In this document: positions 21,907 through 33,331 of the stretch, in pieces | Layout: each line of letters starts with the position of its first letter | Position numbering within the stretch: position 1 is the stretch's first letter | Source of the DNA: Russula earlei | Lineage: Eukaryota > Basidiomycota > Agaricomycetes > Russulales > Russulaceae | NCBI GenBank assembly: GCA_025769875.1 | Contig: JAGFNK010000188.1 | Location: 28,904-92,903, forward strand | Length of the DNA: 64,000 nucleotides | Direction of reading: 5' to 3' | The notes under the pieces: generated by a model | Told to the model about the DNA's origin: nothing | The model's database searches: none | What the model saw: only the letters and a program-made list of their open reading frames with translations | Translations under genes and position numbers: made by a program

Positions 21907-24746
21907 TTATTCGAGTGCCATGCCTTCTTGCGCGTCTCCAAACATCGGTCTCGTCGACGACGCGGCTTCCTTCTCCTTCTCTTTGGCCCGTAACACCCTC
22001 AGCTGTGCCTCACGCGCTGCGTGCGCTCGCATCTGCCCCGCCCATTCGTCACTCCGGCCCGCCCCACCGAGACGTGCGAACGGGCCCGCCTCAGCGCTTG
22101 CTTCGAGTGCGAGGTTGAGTAACTCTAGTACGTGAGCATTAATTGGGTTGACAGACAGTGCCTGTAATCAGTGCCCGAATAGGCGGCGAGGTGCGCCCAC
22201 ATCAGCATTCCATGCCAGCTCCGAAAAACGTCACGGACAGAAAAGGGGTGGGAACGGAGAAGAAAAGAAGTATGGCGAGAGAGGTCATCAGACGGACGTC
22301 TCCGTAACGGCGCGGAGAGACCCCTGGACGTTACTTAATGAGACGGGGAATGGGCATGGCGTACCTCGTGATACTTGATGATTGCATCGTCTAACTGGTC
22401 CATAAGGTGATACACGAGCCCCAAGAAGCCTAGTGCAGGTGCACTTCTCGAGTCAACTTCGAGCACTTTGACATACGCTTCTCTTGCTTCCTTAAGTCTG
22501 CCGAGCTTCCGATAGCTCGTACCGAGATTCAGCCACGTTGTAGCCCAAGATGCCTGGGAGGTTTGCGTAACCTGGGCAATGTCAAGTGCCGATTTAAACA
22601 TGGCAACGGCGTCGGCGTATCTGTGTCCAACCTCTTCGTCAGTGCCTGGAGCGGTCCAGCAAAGAATTCGTGGGAGACACCTTCCGTGGTTGAAGGCCAT
22701 TACACCGCGCTCATTGATCAACAATGGGTCCCCATCACACATAGCGTTAGCCGCATCGAGCGCTTCATCGGCCTGCCCATAATTCGAAAGGACGATATGT
22801 TCCATACCAATGAACATGAGTGGTAGGTGAGATCTGGACTCGCTCTGTCAATAGTCGTAAGATGACAACGGTGCTAGATGAATACTTACCCGGCGAACAT
22901 GCGCGCGCATGTTGAGTATGCCGTCACGGCGTGGTCATGCTCACCTTCAAACGCAAATGTGTGAGCGAAAGCGATCCATGCTGGGCCGAAGCGTGGATCC
23001 ATCAGAGATGTTTTACTGCTCATGAATTAGCCGCCGCGTCTATAGATGATGAGAAGCAGGCTCACCTAAAGTATGTGCGTGCGTCCGCCCACCTTTTCTG
23101 CGTCAAGTACCACACCCCGACCGCATACCAGCTTGTCGCTGATTCTGGTTCGCGGTCAACAAGCTCGTGCGCGAGTATGAAGAGCTTGGAATGTAAATGT
23201 GATAGGTGGTGCATGCACGCAATATGTAAGGGAATTGTGGGCGTATGTACCGCCACCAAGCCCAGTATTCTGTTTCGAAGGATCAAAACAAGGCATCCAA
23301 CCGATGGGAGGAATGGCCGTACCGTGAAGTGATGGCATAGCAGTCAGACCACCGGAACTGCGCGTACAGTGCATCGGCAAACGAGAACAATACGTCAGGA
23401 TTGTCCGAGAGGCCAAACTCTTTTACAAGCCGCCTCCGCGTTAACGCGTGTTCCTCGGCGTGCTTATACTTTCGAAGCCGTGAGGTGTAGACGAGACGTA
23501 CGAACTCGGCATCGTCTGGCGTCTGTTCCTTGTATGCAAGGGACTTTACGAACTCCCACTCTGCAACGAAGTCGGTGGCGCAATAAATACTCAAACAGGG
23601 GAGGCGGCGCACCCTCCTCGAGAGACATCATCTCCCCTCCTACCAATTGTTCGAACGCGTCGTAGCATTTGACATCTAGCGCGAGAGCTTCCATGAAACA
23701 AGCTTTCGCTTGATCCCCACGGTTGAGTTTTAACATCAAAAGACCGCGGAGGTTGCACATGGACGCTTCGACCTGGCGTTCGTATTAACGCTGGGAAAAG
23801 CACAGGGAAATCGTCGTTCACCTTGATCCCTCCGTCGGTATTTGGCACCGCGGGCCCACTACGTCCTGGTAATTTTTTAAGTCCGTAGGAGCACCACCAC
23901 GCTGATGTACGGACTCGCCTGAGTTACGAAAAGGATTGGCTTCGCCAAGCATTTCCGTTGCATCGGCCCACTTTCCCTGTCTGACCAAACATTGGGCAGC
24001 AAGATAGCGGCACACGACGCTCATGTCCACGAGACGCGACACTCCCTCTTGCTGTTCTGCGGCAACGTCAACCATGGCGGCAGGACCGACGGGAAGCCGG
24101 GGAGGGAAAACAGGCTCGCGAGCCTTTCCCTTCATATCAAAAGGGATGGCGGGGGGCTTCGTGGAGAAAGGACGCGTGAGAAGGCGCTCTGCACGGGAGT
24201 AACGATGGGTCATGAAGTAAGTCTGGGCAAGCCAAAAGGCGTCGTTTGGATCGTCTGTGCATGCGTGGGTGAGGATGGGGAGGACAACAATCTAATCTAA
24301 GACGCACTAGTCCAGGAAAGGACCTTGTCACCCCAAAATACGGCCGTGTCATACAGGTGCTGCATGAGGGCATCATGGCGCCAAAGACGCAAGCGGTCAA
24401 TCATGCCCCACTCGACGTCTTCGTCGTCTTCATCGCCCAAATCCTGGAAGACGTCCGTGTTGTCATTGGCCAGAGGATGTCGGCCGATGCTCCCTTTTGC
24501 GCGACGATACGCGCGAGGAGAAAACCGCAAAGGGGAAGATGGTAGAACTGAGCGATTTGGGTCGAGAGCGAGGGGATGTGGGTGCAAAGGATTACCGCCA
24601 ACGAAGGAGCCGACCAAGGATTGTGGGGCAAATGAGAAAGAAGAATTGATAGACGATCGCGAGTGATGATATGAGGGTGAAGAAGCGTAGGGTGCGTGGC
24701 CAATGTTGGCGTTGAATGGGGAAGGGGGAGGTGGTGTGGACGCCAT
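21907..24746 (-). CDS. CUT9: Anaphase-promoting complex TPR subunit Cut9/Cdc16 (APC6)
   Basis: Large intron-rich minus-strand gene, ATG at 24746 (MASTPPPPSPFNANIG), TAA at 21907-21909. After a low-complexity N-terminus it reads RLRLWRHDALMQHLYDTAVF, WGDKVLSWT joined by an intron to NDPNDAFWLAQTYFMTHR, then successive TPR-type helical pairs: VCRYLAAQCLVRQGKWADAT, MCNLRGLLMLKLNRGDQAKA, DALYAQFRWSDCYAI, WYAVGVWYLTQKRWADARTY, WIAFAHTFAFEGEHDHAVTA, EALDAANAMC, WLNLGTSYRKLGRLKEAREA, ALGFLGLVYHLMDQLDDAII. The last exon (from about 22168) gives ALSVNPINAHVLELLNLALE. Order and motifs match fission yeast Cut9, a scaffold subunit of the APC/C ubiquitin ligase. The gene appears intact. A transposon begins only ~92 bp upstream of its start. 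Exact internal exon borders were only partly verified. Confidence 0.9.
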
Positions 24747-24838
24747 GAAGACCGCGTTCAAGGGGTGACTGGCAAGTTGCAATCAAGACGCGTTACTGCC
24801 AGTCACGAGACGGAGTGCGACATTACAACTTATTATTC

Positions 24839-24973
24839 ATGATTGTCGTTTTCAGATAACGTGACGCGCCGGAAATTTCCGAAAGGAAAAGGGTCGGTAG
24901 AAAGAACTTGATGTATCTCGCCGAATTCTAAGTAAAAAATCATTAAAAATAGCCCATTCAAACCAGAATGAAA
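24839..24973 (+). repeat. Left terminal inverted repeat of the Tc1/mariner-type element
   Basis: Inverted match to 30611-30747. Most differences are CpG against TpG/CpA (for instance AACGTGACGCGCCGG here against AATGTGACATGCCAG in the other arm). Unusually long for a Tc1/mariner-type element. Confidence 0.85.
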
Positions 24974-25095
24974 TGTACTTTCCAAATTCCAAGAACAGAT
25001 ACATTGAATTTCGGACATGCCCTTGTTGGGTAGGCATGGTCACGGTTGTGGGAATGATGTAGGCATCTAGCACTTTGTTCCCTGCTTCCTCTCTG

Positions 25096-26280
25096 ATGGC
25101 AAGAGGCCAAAAGGTCTCCCTTGAAGTCCAGCAAATTGTGGTTCAAATGTCAGCCATGCTCTCAAAGCAAAATATTTCAAATTACACAGGTGTATCAGTT
25201 AGCTCAGTTGAAAGGATTCTATGATGCTTCCAGGAGCACAATGCTGTCTCAGATGTAGCAGTGGTGCGGCATCGTAGATCTGATCAGGCACTATGTGGAG
25301 CAGATGTAGAGGTAAGCATATGTGAAACCACTACTGTGGGGTAATCCTAACAACTATACTAGTACCTGTTTGGGAGAATTCATGATGCACCTGATCTGTA
25401 CCTTGATGAGCTGCAGGATATGCTTGCAGCAAATTCTGGGATACGTGTCTCAAGGTCAACCATCTGGCGTACACTGCAAGCTGGCAGATCCACAATGAAA
25501 AAGGTATGGGCACTGAGACTTGATACATCTATTGGTGACTTCATGATTTAGCTTTCACGTGCTGCAATTGAGTGCTCAGAAGAAAAGTGGCTTGCATACC
25601 TCAATCAAATCAGCATGTACTCAGCTGATCAGCTTGTTTTTATTGATGAGAGCTCTGTAGATCATTGAACAACATATTGAGAGGCAGCTTGGTCTATTCG
25701 TGGTACACAGGCACAGCATAAAGCTTTCTTTGTTCATGGCAGACGGTAAGTCACTCAATTTCTGTCTGATTCCACTGTTTGACTCCATTTCATAGATTCT
25801 CTGTGCTTCCTGCCATCTCATTCACTGATGGAATTTTACACCACAAGATTGTTGAAGGCTCATTTTGCACTGAAACTTTTCAACAATTTATTGGCAGTCT
25901 TCTCAAGGTTATGGAACCATACCCTGGCCCCAACTCCATCATTGTTATGGACAATTGTTGGATTCACAAGCATGTGGATATTGTTGAGATGATTGAGTCA
26001 AGGTTTGTAATAACATACTAGACCTGTAATGTGTTTGATGTGACCTACTTCCACCAGGGGAATGTGTTGTGAATTCCTGCCTCCATATTCACCTGATTTG
26101 AACCCAATTGAGCTTGCATTTTCAGCAATGAAGTATCACATTTGACAAAACAGTGATTTGGTCTGCTTGTCAATGACTGAATTATCTGACAGAGACATAT
26201 ATACAACCCTACTTGATGCACTTTATCTTGTTTCTCCCTTGGACTGTTGTGGCTGGTACAAGTATTGTGCATATTCTTAG
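25096..26280 (+). pseudogene. Tc1/mariner DDE transposase, broken
   Basis: Starts MARGQKVSLEVQQIVVQMSA, then a helix-turn-helix-like region (NYTGVSVSSVERIL), then, after an intron ending about 25370, DAPDLYLDELQDMLAANSG and RVSRSTIWRTLQ. The catalytic triad is visible: first Asp in LVFIDESSVD, second in IIVMDNCWIHKH, and the third acidic residue in PPYSPDLNPIELAFSAMK. Four introns were inferred (near 25311, 25504, 25747 and 26004). In-frame TGA stops fall after ERIL, in the stretch after SSVDH (two) and after AMKYHI, so it is inactive. These TGA codons most simply derive from CGA by CpG deamination. The family is the IS630/Tc1/mariner superfamily; the acidic residue in the LNPIE context makes it a DDE, not a DDD, form. 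Confidence 0.85.
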
Positions 26281-28321
26281 TGTTGTGTTATTTGTACTCT
26301 TGACAGTTGTACTTGCCAATATGATATTGTAGAAGACAAAGTGGTCAAGACCCATGCGACCAGTGGGCTTGCGATAAAGACAACTTGGACTTGACATACC
26401 ATTTGGCCACCATGATCCACATCCCCCACTCCTGCTCCTGTCATTGCTGTTGCCCCTTTCGCTGTCCCTGCCACACAAGCCATCACCCCCACACGTTCAG
26501 TCCTGCCTGTCCCTGTCCCTGCTTTGCCCACAATCTCAGCTGCTGCCTCACCCCCATGCTTGCACACTGTCACATGCAATTCAGTTGCCACCACCCCAGA
26601 CTCATCTGCATCTGTCGCCACCATATCAGTCCCAATATCATCAGCAGCCTCCATCTTAGCCTTGCCTGCCATCGTCAGTACAGCACCACCTGCTGCTGTC
26701 TCAGTAGTCTCATTGCCAGCCATCTCCGTTGTTGCTGTACACACCCCATCTGCCATAGCATCCATAATGTCAGCCAGTTCTGCTATCTTAGTTTCCACCA
26801 CTGTTGTCTCAACCACCACTGCTGCCAGCTCCATCCCATCTCACATGGCCTCACCTTCACCTGCCTCAGTCATCTCCTCACCAGTTCTCATGCTGCCCAC
26901 AATGCCAGCTGCCTCCCCTGCCCCATCAGCCATCAGTTCAGCCTAGTCCGCCATATCTCCAGCATCTCCAGCCGCTGCTGTCTCTGCCCTGTCTGCTGCC
27001 TCAGCCTGGCCCACTGTCTCACTCCCATTGCCAGGTGCTGCCACTGCCCCAACATCTCCTGTCACCACCCAGCTCTAGTTTTATCTGCCACCACCACCTC
27101 AGCTCAGTCCATGGCCCTCTTAATTTCATCCTCAATCTCAGTTGACATCACACCTAGCACCAAGTTTCAGTCACACATGACACCAGCAACGATGCACTGC
27201 TGTCACCTCACACCACCAGCATCACCCAAGAAGACCAAAGGCCTTGAACCCAAGCTCAGCAACGCCGTCCTGCAGAAAGATCAACAGTTGCCATCATGAC
27301 GTCGTCACAGGAGAAGCTGTCCATGCAAGCACCACACTGCACCATGCCTCCCCTTCCATCACATCCCCACCCACACGTACGCCCTCATCCCCACATGCTG
27401 CCATCACCTGCAGTGGCAAAGACCTTGTCACCTTGGCCACAAGATGATTACCAGAGACCCCTCATGTCTTGTTTTAGGTTTTTGGATGCTGACCCCACAC
27501 ACTAGCTCAACGACTATGGCAAGTGTTCACAAGGTGAACCACACCATCCGCCCCCTCTTGTCTCATCACCTGCTTGTGTGCTATCGTCCACATGTCCCAC
27601 CACCACCTGCTATGGAGAAGACCTCAATGCCATGGCCAGAAGATGTCAGCATGACAGCCATACAAGCCAGGCTCACTGCTTGCCTCCACAACAACAACAG
27701 CAGCAGCAAAAACAATGGCAATGGCAACAACTTCAATGACACCAGCAGCACCATGTCGTGATGACACATTTGACATGCTGCAAGCACACCACACCCCCTC
27801 CTGCTTTGCCACACCATGCCTGCATTCCAGGACACAACAACACCAGCACCACTGCACGCAATGACACAGATGACACATTCAACATGAGGCACACACTGCA
27901 AGCATGCCCCACCCCATCCTGCCTTGCTGCAATGCCCACCCCCTTTGCAATGATGAGACCATGCACGCGCAAGGCCAAAGACTTGCTCAAGACACTTTGA
28001 CTGAGGATGGTCAAAATTTCAAGCCCCTGGGAGGTGTAAGGTAGGCAATCGGTTGGCTATGGAATCACATGTTCCAAATGCCTTTCATGCAGTCTTGCCA
28101 GATCTCGTGTAGTCTCTTACTGATGTCACTACACATGTTTCCATATTTCCTCTCTCCTCCTGTATATAAAGTGTTTAGCTACTCTCTGGAATAGAAAAGT
28201 CTCTTCTCCCCTCTCTCCCCTTTCCATGCTGGACCAGTCAGCCTTACAAACTCACCCGCACGTTCCTGGACTTGTTACTGTAGTATGTATGTAATTCACT
28301 CGCACCTCACTTGCTCACTTC
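26281..28321. other. Low-complexity Ala/Ser/Pro/Val-coding stretch inside the transposon
   Basis: About 1.6 kb (26385-28010) is built from irregular repeats of CCATC, CAGCC, TGCC and CACC units. The plus strand in one frame reads a long Ala/Ser/Val/Pro-rich chain around 26430-26945 and, after stops, Ser/Thr/His/Pro-rich pieces up to 28000. The minus strand is also open in places, as expected for such composition. It may be a remnant of a repetitive protein or an expanded satellite. A TATATAAAG box at about 28163 is the likely promoter of the next gene. No domain recognised. Confidence 0.45.
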
Positions 28322-30491
28322 ATGCCACCCAAAAAACACTGGGCAGTAAAAGCAGTTGCAAAAGCCAGTGAGCCTTGTGATATGCAGGCCAAGGAACCAG
28401 ATACAGGTGAGTTACTTCTTCATTGGAGATAGGCACTCAGTAGCTGACCTGTGCTGTTGTTTTTCATTCAGAGCATGCACCAGCTCTAGCTTCTTCAACC
28501 TCCAAGGTGAAGGGAAGGGCTGCTTGTATGAGATGTAGGGCACAGAAGACCAGATGCAAGTGGAATGGGGATGTTTGCAAAGCATGTGAAGTGAAAGGAT
28601 TACAAGCAGACTGTGGCATTGTGACATCTCAACCATCCTGTCAACATGGTACTTGCAGCAATAGCCTTCCACCTCATGTGAGTAGTGCCCAAATGTCCAA
28701 ATGCCATGGTATTCTAACCTGAGCATCAGTCAGGGCCTGTTGGAGCTCAAAATATGGATGTGACCACTCAGCAGGTTGCTGTCACTGGGTGAAAACATGG
28801 CTACTCAGATGCAGGAATGAGTATCTCACTTTCTGCAGAGCATCAGTATAGACAAGCTCAGAAGAGCAATCCTATCCCTTCATCTTCATCAAGCAGCACC
28901 AAACCCCATTCAACTATGAGTTGAACCAACAGCTCTACTCTGTTAGAAACAATCAGCAAATTTGAAAAAGATCGGTTGGCACAAGACTCTGGCAAGGACT
29001 GGGCACACAATGCTTCCATGGATCATGGCACATATGAGGCGACAAAAAGCTTTGTTTCGGCCATGATTGAATCTGAAAGTGACAACTCTTCAAGTGGTAT
29101 GGCTAGTGATGATGATGCAATGGAGGTTGAACCAGTGCCAATCCGCAGCTATGCCCCAGGTTGAAAAACATCATCCTCAGTGGTTCAGAGGGATCAAGTT
29201 GGGGCACCACAATCCTTGAGCAAAAGCAGGACTTTTCCAGATGGCCCCAAGGAGTTATCAGACTTTGATGACGATGAAACTGACCTGGAGACATGTGGTA
29301 GGTTTCAATTATGATAAATATGCTCGCTACTGTATTGTACACAAGCCTTCAAGATTCCTTGTGCCATGAGAAAATCTGATGGCGGTTATAGTCCGTTTGC
29401 CATTGATTCCACCACAACTCTCCACAATCTCCACGATGCTGTTGGAGAGAAGTTAGGCTGGCATCCAAATGCTTTGCAGCTATGATACAAGCTGTCTAAT
29501 GATAAAGTGAAGGCCCCTGCTACTTCAATTGAGGATGAGAGTGAACTTGAAATCTTCATCATGAAGATGAGGGCTCTAATTGTACCTCCATGCCTTGCAA
29601 CCGGAAAGCTCTCAAAGTGAGGACCTCCCAAGAATCTCATGGTCTGCTTTGAAGATAGAATGATGGAAGAGAAAAAGACAGGAAACGCGGATGGAAAGGG
29701 AAAGAAGGTATGCACTGACAATGTATTGCTCACTCAGCTCTAACAAATCTGATATTAGAATCCCACTTCTGCAACTGCTTCAGTCATTGATCCCCTTGAG
29801 AAGGAACAAGAAGAGATCCTTGATAAACTGCAGAATAAGTGGCGATGTGACTACCATACAAAGATGGCTGGCCATGATGCCTATTGTCACCTGAATACAT
29901 CAACTGGGGTCTGCTACTGTCTGAGTTTGCAAGATCTTGGGCTCTGGTCAAATGCTGTGGTGCATACTCTATCATTTATTTGCAAAATGCACAAATGACA
30001 GGTCTGGATACTAGGTGAAGAATATGGCAACCATAGAAGAGAAACCAGCAATGATCTTACTTCATGAGGCATGAATGACCAAGATTTGCTCAATGCGATC
30101 ACCTGATCTGTTTCAGGGAGCCACTCCCTTTGGCACAATGGGGGGCCATGGCATTACAATTTCTATCATCCTTCGTCTGGAGTGGGGCCAGTACCAACAA
30201 ATCCTCAGCATGCAACCAGCAGGCAATCAGGTGGCACCACCACTGCTGCCACTGGCTGTCAAGATATCTGTTGAGATTGAACAATGGTTTCAAGAATTCA
30301 AGGACAACCCATTGCACAATATGAAAGGCTTCAAGTTTTCAGAATTTGGTAGAGTGCTCAAATCACAAGGCTTCACCCAAATCACACAGCTATCCCGGAG
30401 TTTCATCACCATCAAGGACTTGCAAGGAGTGTTGAAAATTGACATGGGAACAGCCATATTTATTATGGATTACGCACAGGAGGACGTTTGA
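28322..30491 (+). pseudogene. Transposon passenger gene: Zn2Cys6-type N-terminus with SAM-like C-terminus, broken
   Basis: Starts MPPKKHWAVKAVAKASEP; a 62-nt intron after 28409 leads into KGRAACMRCRAQKTRCKW and then CKACEVKGLQADC, fitting the fungal Zn2Cys6 spacing CX2CX6CX6CX2CX8C. Downstream come an acidic stretch (SGMASDDDAMEVEP, FDDDETDLETC), PLEKEQEEILDKLQNKWRC with YHTKMAGHDAYCHL, and a C-terminal helical region (FGRVLKSQGFTQITQLSR, MGTAIFIMDYAQEDV) resembling a SAM-type domain. At least five in-frame TGA stops break it, for example after PIRSYAPG, NALQL and KMHK. It lies inside the inverted repeats of a Tc1/mariner-type element on the transposase strand. DNA binding is suggested by the Zn2Cys6 motif; the role is unknown. 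Confidence 0.7.
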
Positions 30492-30610
30492 CGATTCAAA
30501 GAGGCTGGTGGGGTACTTTACCATTAGCTGCAGTGCACCTACCACATACTGATTTTGACATCTCCGACATTTCAATTAGTCATTCTTGGTACACTAAATT
30601 TAGAATCCAG

Positions 30611-30747
30611 TTTTCATTCTGGTTTGAACATGCTATCTTTTAGGATTTTTTGCTTAGAATTTGGCAAGATACATCAAGTTCTTTCTACCGACCCTTTTCT
30701 TTTTGGAAATTTCTGGCATGTCACATTATCTGAAAACAACAATAATG
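30611..30747 (-). repeat. Right terminal inverted repeat of the Tc1/mariner-type element
   Basis: Inverted partner of 24839-24973. It ends about 22 bp before the second MITE copy begins. Confidence 0.85.
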
Positions 30748-30768
30748 TCTGTTGCTTTGGGCTGGCTA

Positions 30769-32371
30769 TACTATCACCTATGGGGAACTCGCCATTCCAC
30801 GACCATCTCGCCAATTTCATTTTTCCCTGTATCTGCTCGAACAACCCCATTTAAAACTTTGTAGTTATACTATTGAGTGCCATTAATGTCATTCTAGCAA
30901 AGAAAAAATGGAGGTCCATTGAGTGGTTTTCGAGTAGTATTTTGGCTGGGGGTCACGCCTGCATCATGCTTTCTGTCATGGCGGAGTGCGGAGTTTGATT
31001 CCAGCTGGGTGATCACCATCAGAGGAGTCTGGGTCACTGCTGTTTTATCAATGCCATGTTACAGGCGGTCCAATCAGCCAGCACAAGACCATACGTATGA
31101 GCAGTGGCTACAGGCAGCTATAACAATGATATATATCGACCTTTTACTTTTACTCGTATGGCACTGGCCCATGATGTGAGCACCACGTTCCATACATAGC
31201 CAAGTCCTGGATTTCACTTGATAATGCTACTCCATTACAACTATTTTCCCTAGTCCCCACCTAATCAAATTGCCTTTGTAAATACACAGGAATGTTTCAT
31301 CCCGGGTGGACTTTAATTTGGCATGTGTTACATGTCCATTACTTTCGTGACATTTGTGACTGGCTGTCAAGACTCACTGTTGAACTATCCAGTTCAAGAG
31401 CGAGGGATAAGCTCGAAGACGAGTCGATAAACGTCCAAGACCGCGTGGGCAAGGAGTAGAGTCCAGAGTAGCAACAAATACCAGAGAGGTATTGTTACTG
31501 TGAGAGTAGAGCAGTCACGCAGAGAAGAGGCCAGGATAGTCACAAGGGGATGGTCCTTAAAGGAGTATCCCAGGGATGGAGAGTGCCGTAAACAAATGGA
31601 CAGTCTGAGGACTGTCCGCTACTTTATTGAGCGCTTATATACTACAAGAGAACTGCTAAATAGGGAACAAGTCATAACCTTGTTATCAAGCACAATAGAG
31701 TGATGAGTAAGAAGTCGGAGGACGCTTACTGAGCATGCTCAGTCATGCTCAGTAAGCTGCTGAGTAAGAAGCTCCTCTTGATGAGTAAGAGTTTCCATTA
31801 TCCACGTGTTTACTGTTTTAGTGCACGTGCAAGCACCTGATTCATTTCCTGTTAGTTAGTTTAGGGCCGGTCATTTGAGGACTTGTAGTTTGGTTATGGA
31901 ATAGTGTTATCTTATAAGGCCCTTATATAGTTCTATAAGGGTCCTTAGAGTCGACCCTAATACTTCTATTAAGGTCCTTAGTGTTGCCTTATAGTTCGTT
32001 CTATAGTTATTAGAGTTGTTCTAATAACGCGTTGTAGGGCCTTTGATACTAGGTTAGTACCTATTGTAGAGTTCCTAGGGTCGTTCCAAAGGGTCCTTAG
32101 GAAGGCTCTAATACTGTCCTTAGTTGCTAGAAGGGTTGTCTTTAAGTGGGGCTTGCTGTATGTCGATTGTGCCGAGAATCGCTCGCGCAACAATGTGTGC
32201 GCGATATTGTGGACACCTCTACTCACCCCTTTTGCTCGTGTGAACAGGGTGGCATCATAGAGGCTGGGTTTCCTCCTATAAGGAAGGGTCCTTCAAGGGC
32301 CCTCTCCGGGAAATGGTTCATGACACTGGCGAGATGGTCATGGAATGGCGAGTTCCCCATAGGTGATAGTA
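30769..32371. mobile_element. MITE copy B, split by a solo LTR
   Basis: Same element as 20959-21585, again flanked by TA. Left end CTATCACCTATGGGGAACTC, right end its inverted complement. The inverted repeats extend to about 40 bp and are better preserved here than in copy A. A 962-bp solo LTR with a 5-bp target duplication interrupts it at 31365-32326; without that insertion it would be about 632 bp. Confidence 0.85.
31365..32326 (-). repeat. Solo LTR, family LTR-1, target duplication CTGGC
   Basis: Begins TGTCAAGACTCACTG and ends GGTTCATGACA (TG...CA with TGTCA/TGACA termini). It is flanked by CTGGC at 31360-31364 and 32327-32331, proving retrotransposition followed by LTR-LTR recombination. 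Sense is minus, judged from its TATATAA box and start-site hairpin (GGACAGTC, four-base loop, GACTGTCC). Near-identical copies lie at 48355-49317 and, inverted, 49834-50794. Confidence 0.92.
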
Positions 32372-32630
32372 TGTGCCATCCTGTGATGTGAACAGAGGGT
32401 GAACTGGTTATCACTACCAATTATCTTGCTGTCTGGATATTATGCCACCACTGACACCCACAATGATGGTGAGTGTGATGACAGCACCCATAGCTTTGCC
32501 CCAATGACGCATTGGTGATGCTTGTACATGTGCAGCCACTTGTGATGATGTAGGCCCTGTTCCTAGTGTAGTCTCTGTGTGATGGGGTTGGGGTGTGTAG
32601 CTAGGTAGGGCAATGTTTGGCCCCAGAGAT

Positions 32631-33226
32631 TGTTATGATCTACCCCTCTTTTGGTTCGTCCATAACAAATATGTTCCTTATTGTTCTTTAAACGTTTCAC
32701 CTTGGTTATTGTTTCATCCCTTGATGCTGATGGTCCCTTAATTGTTTCACCTCTTATGTTTCATCTATTGTCGAGTCTCTTCTGCTATTGGCTTACCTTT
32801 TATCTATTGTTCCGCATATAATACTGTACAGCCTCGCTACATACAGTATTTAAGTGCCTGTAGAAGCTGGGGAAATGCCCCAAGCTTAGCTTTGTCCCAT
32901 CTCCTGTCGCATCCCTTACCCTGTATACTCTTTCAAAATCACAACTTGCTTGTGCTGGCCTACACTCTGCCTGACCTGAGCACACCTCAAAGATATCCTT
33001 GTGTTCCTCTTCCTCCTCTACCTCTCTCTCACCGTCCTCCTCTTCTGTGAAACCAGGAGATCGACTCTGTCTGCAGACTGAGTCATTGTCTGACTCAGCC
33101 TTGAGACGCTAAACCTTTGACCCAGTCTCTTTGAGCTGGCCCCCACTGAACCCCTTGAACCAAGTCACAAGGACTTGGCCCCACTGAACCTTGAGCTAAC
33201 GCTCTTACGGCCACGATGCCATAACA
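32631..33226 (+). repeat. Solo LTR, family LTR-2, target duplication GAGAT
   Basis: 596 bp, TGTTATGATCTACCCC to ATGCCATAACA, flanked by GAGAT at 32626-32630 and 33227-33231. An inverted relative with its own insertion is at 49446-50995. Orientation as plus is inferred from a TATTTAAG box. Confidence 0.88.
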
Positions 33227-33331
33227 GAGATTGAGGCTTGGTGCCTTGGAGATAAAGCCTGATTCCCTCTGTACCTGGACTGCTTAGAATCCTTCTTACA
33301 CTTGTAAAGGCAACATGCAAGCCTCTCACCT

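Larger units (their letters stand above)
24839..30747 (+). mobile_element. Decayed Tc1/mariner-type transposon with long inverted repeats and a passenger gene
   Basis: The two ends are inverted copies over ~135 bp (24839-24973 and 30611-30747), sharing for example AAATTTCC, AAGGGTCGGTAGAAAGAAC and AAACCAGAATGAAA. Between them, all on the plus strand, lie a broken DDE transposase (25096-26280), a ~2 kb low-complexity stretch, and a broken Zn2Cys6-domain gene (28322-30491). No clear TA duplication survives at the borders, so the ends are approximate. All internal stops in both genes are TGA, consistent with CpG decay. The element starts ~92 bp upstream of the CUT9 start codon. Confidence 0.8.

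Noticed and set aside
26277..26834. Minus-strand 185-codon Ala/Thr/Glu-rich frame
   Set aside because: It is the complement of a repetitive tract that is also open on the plus strand; no start context, domain or second copy supports it.
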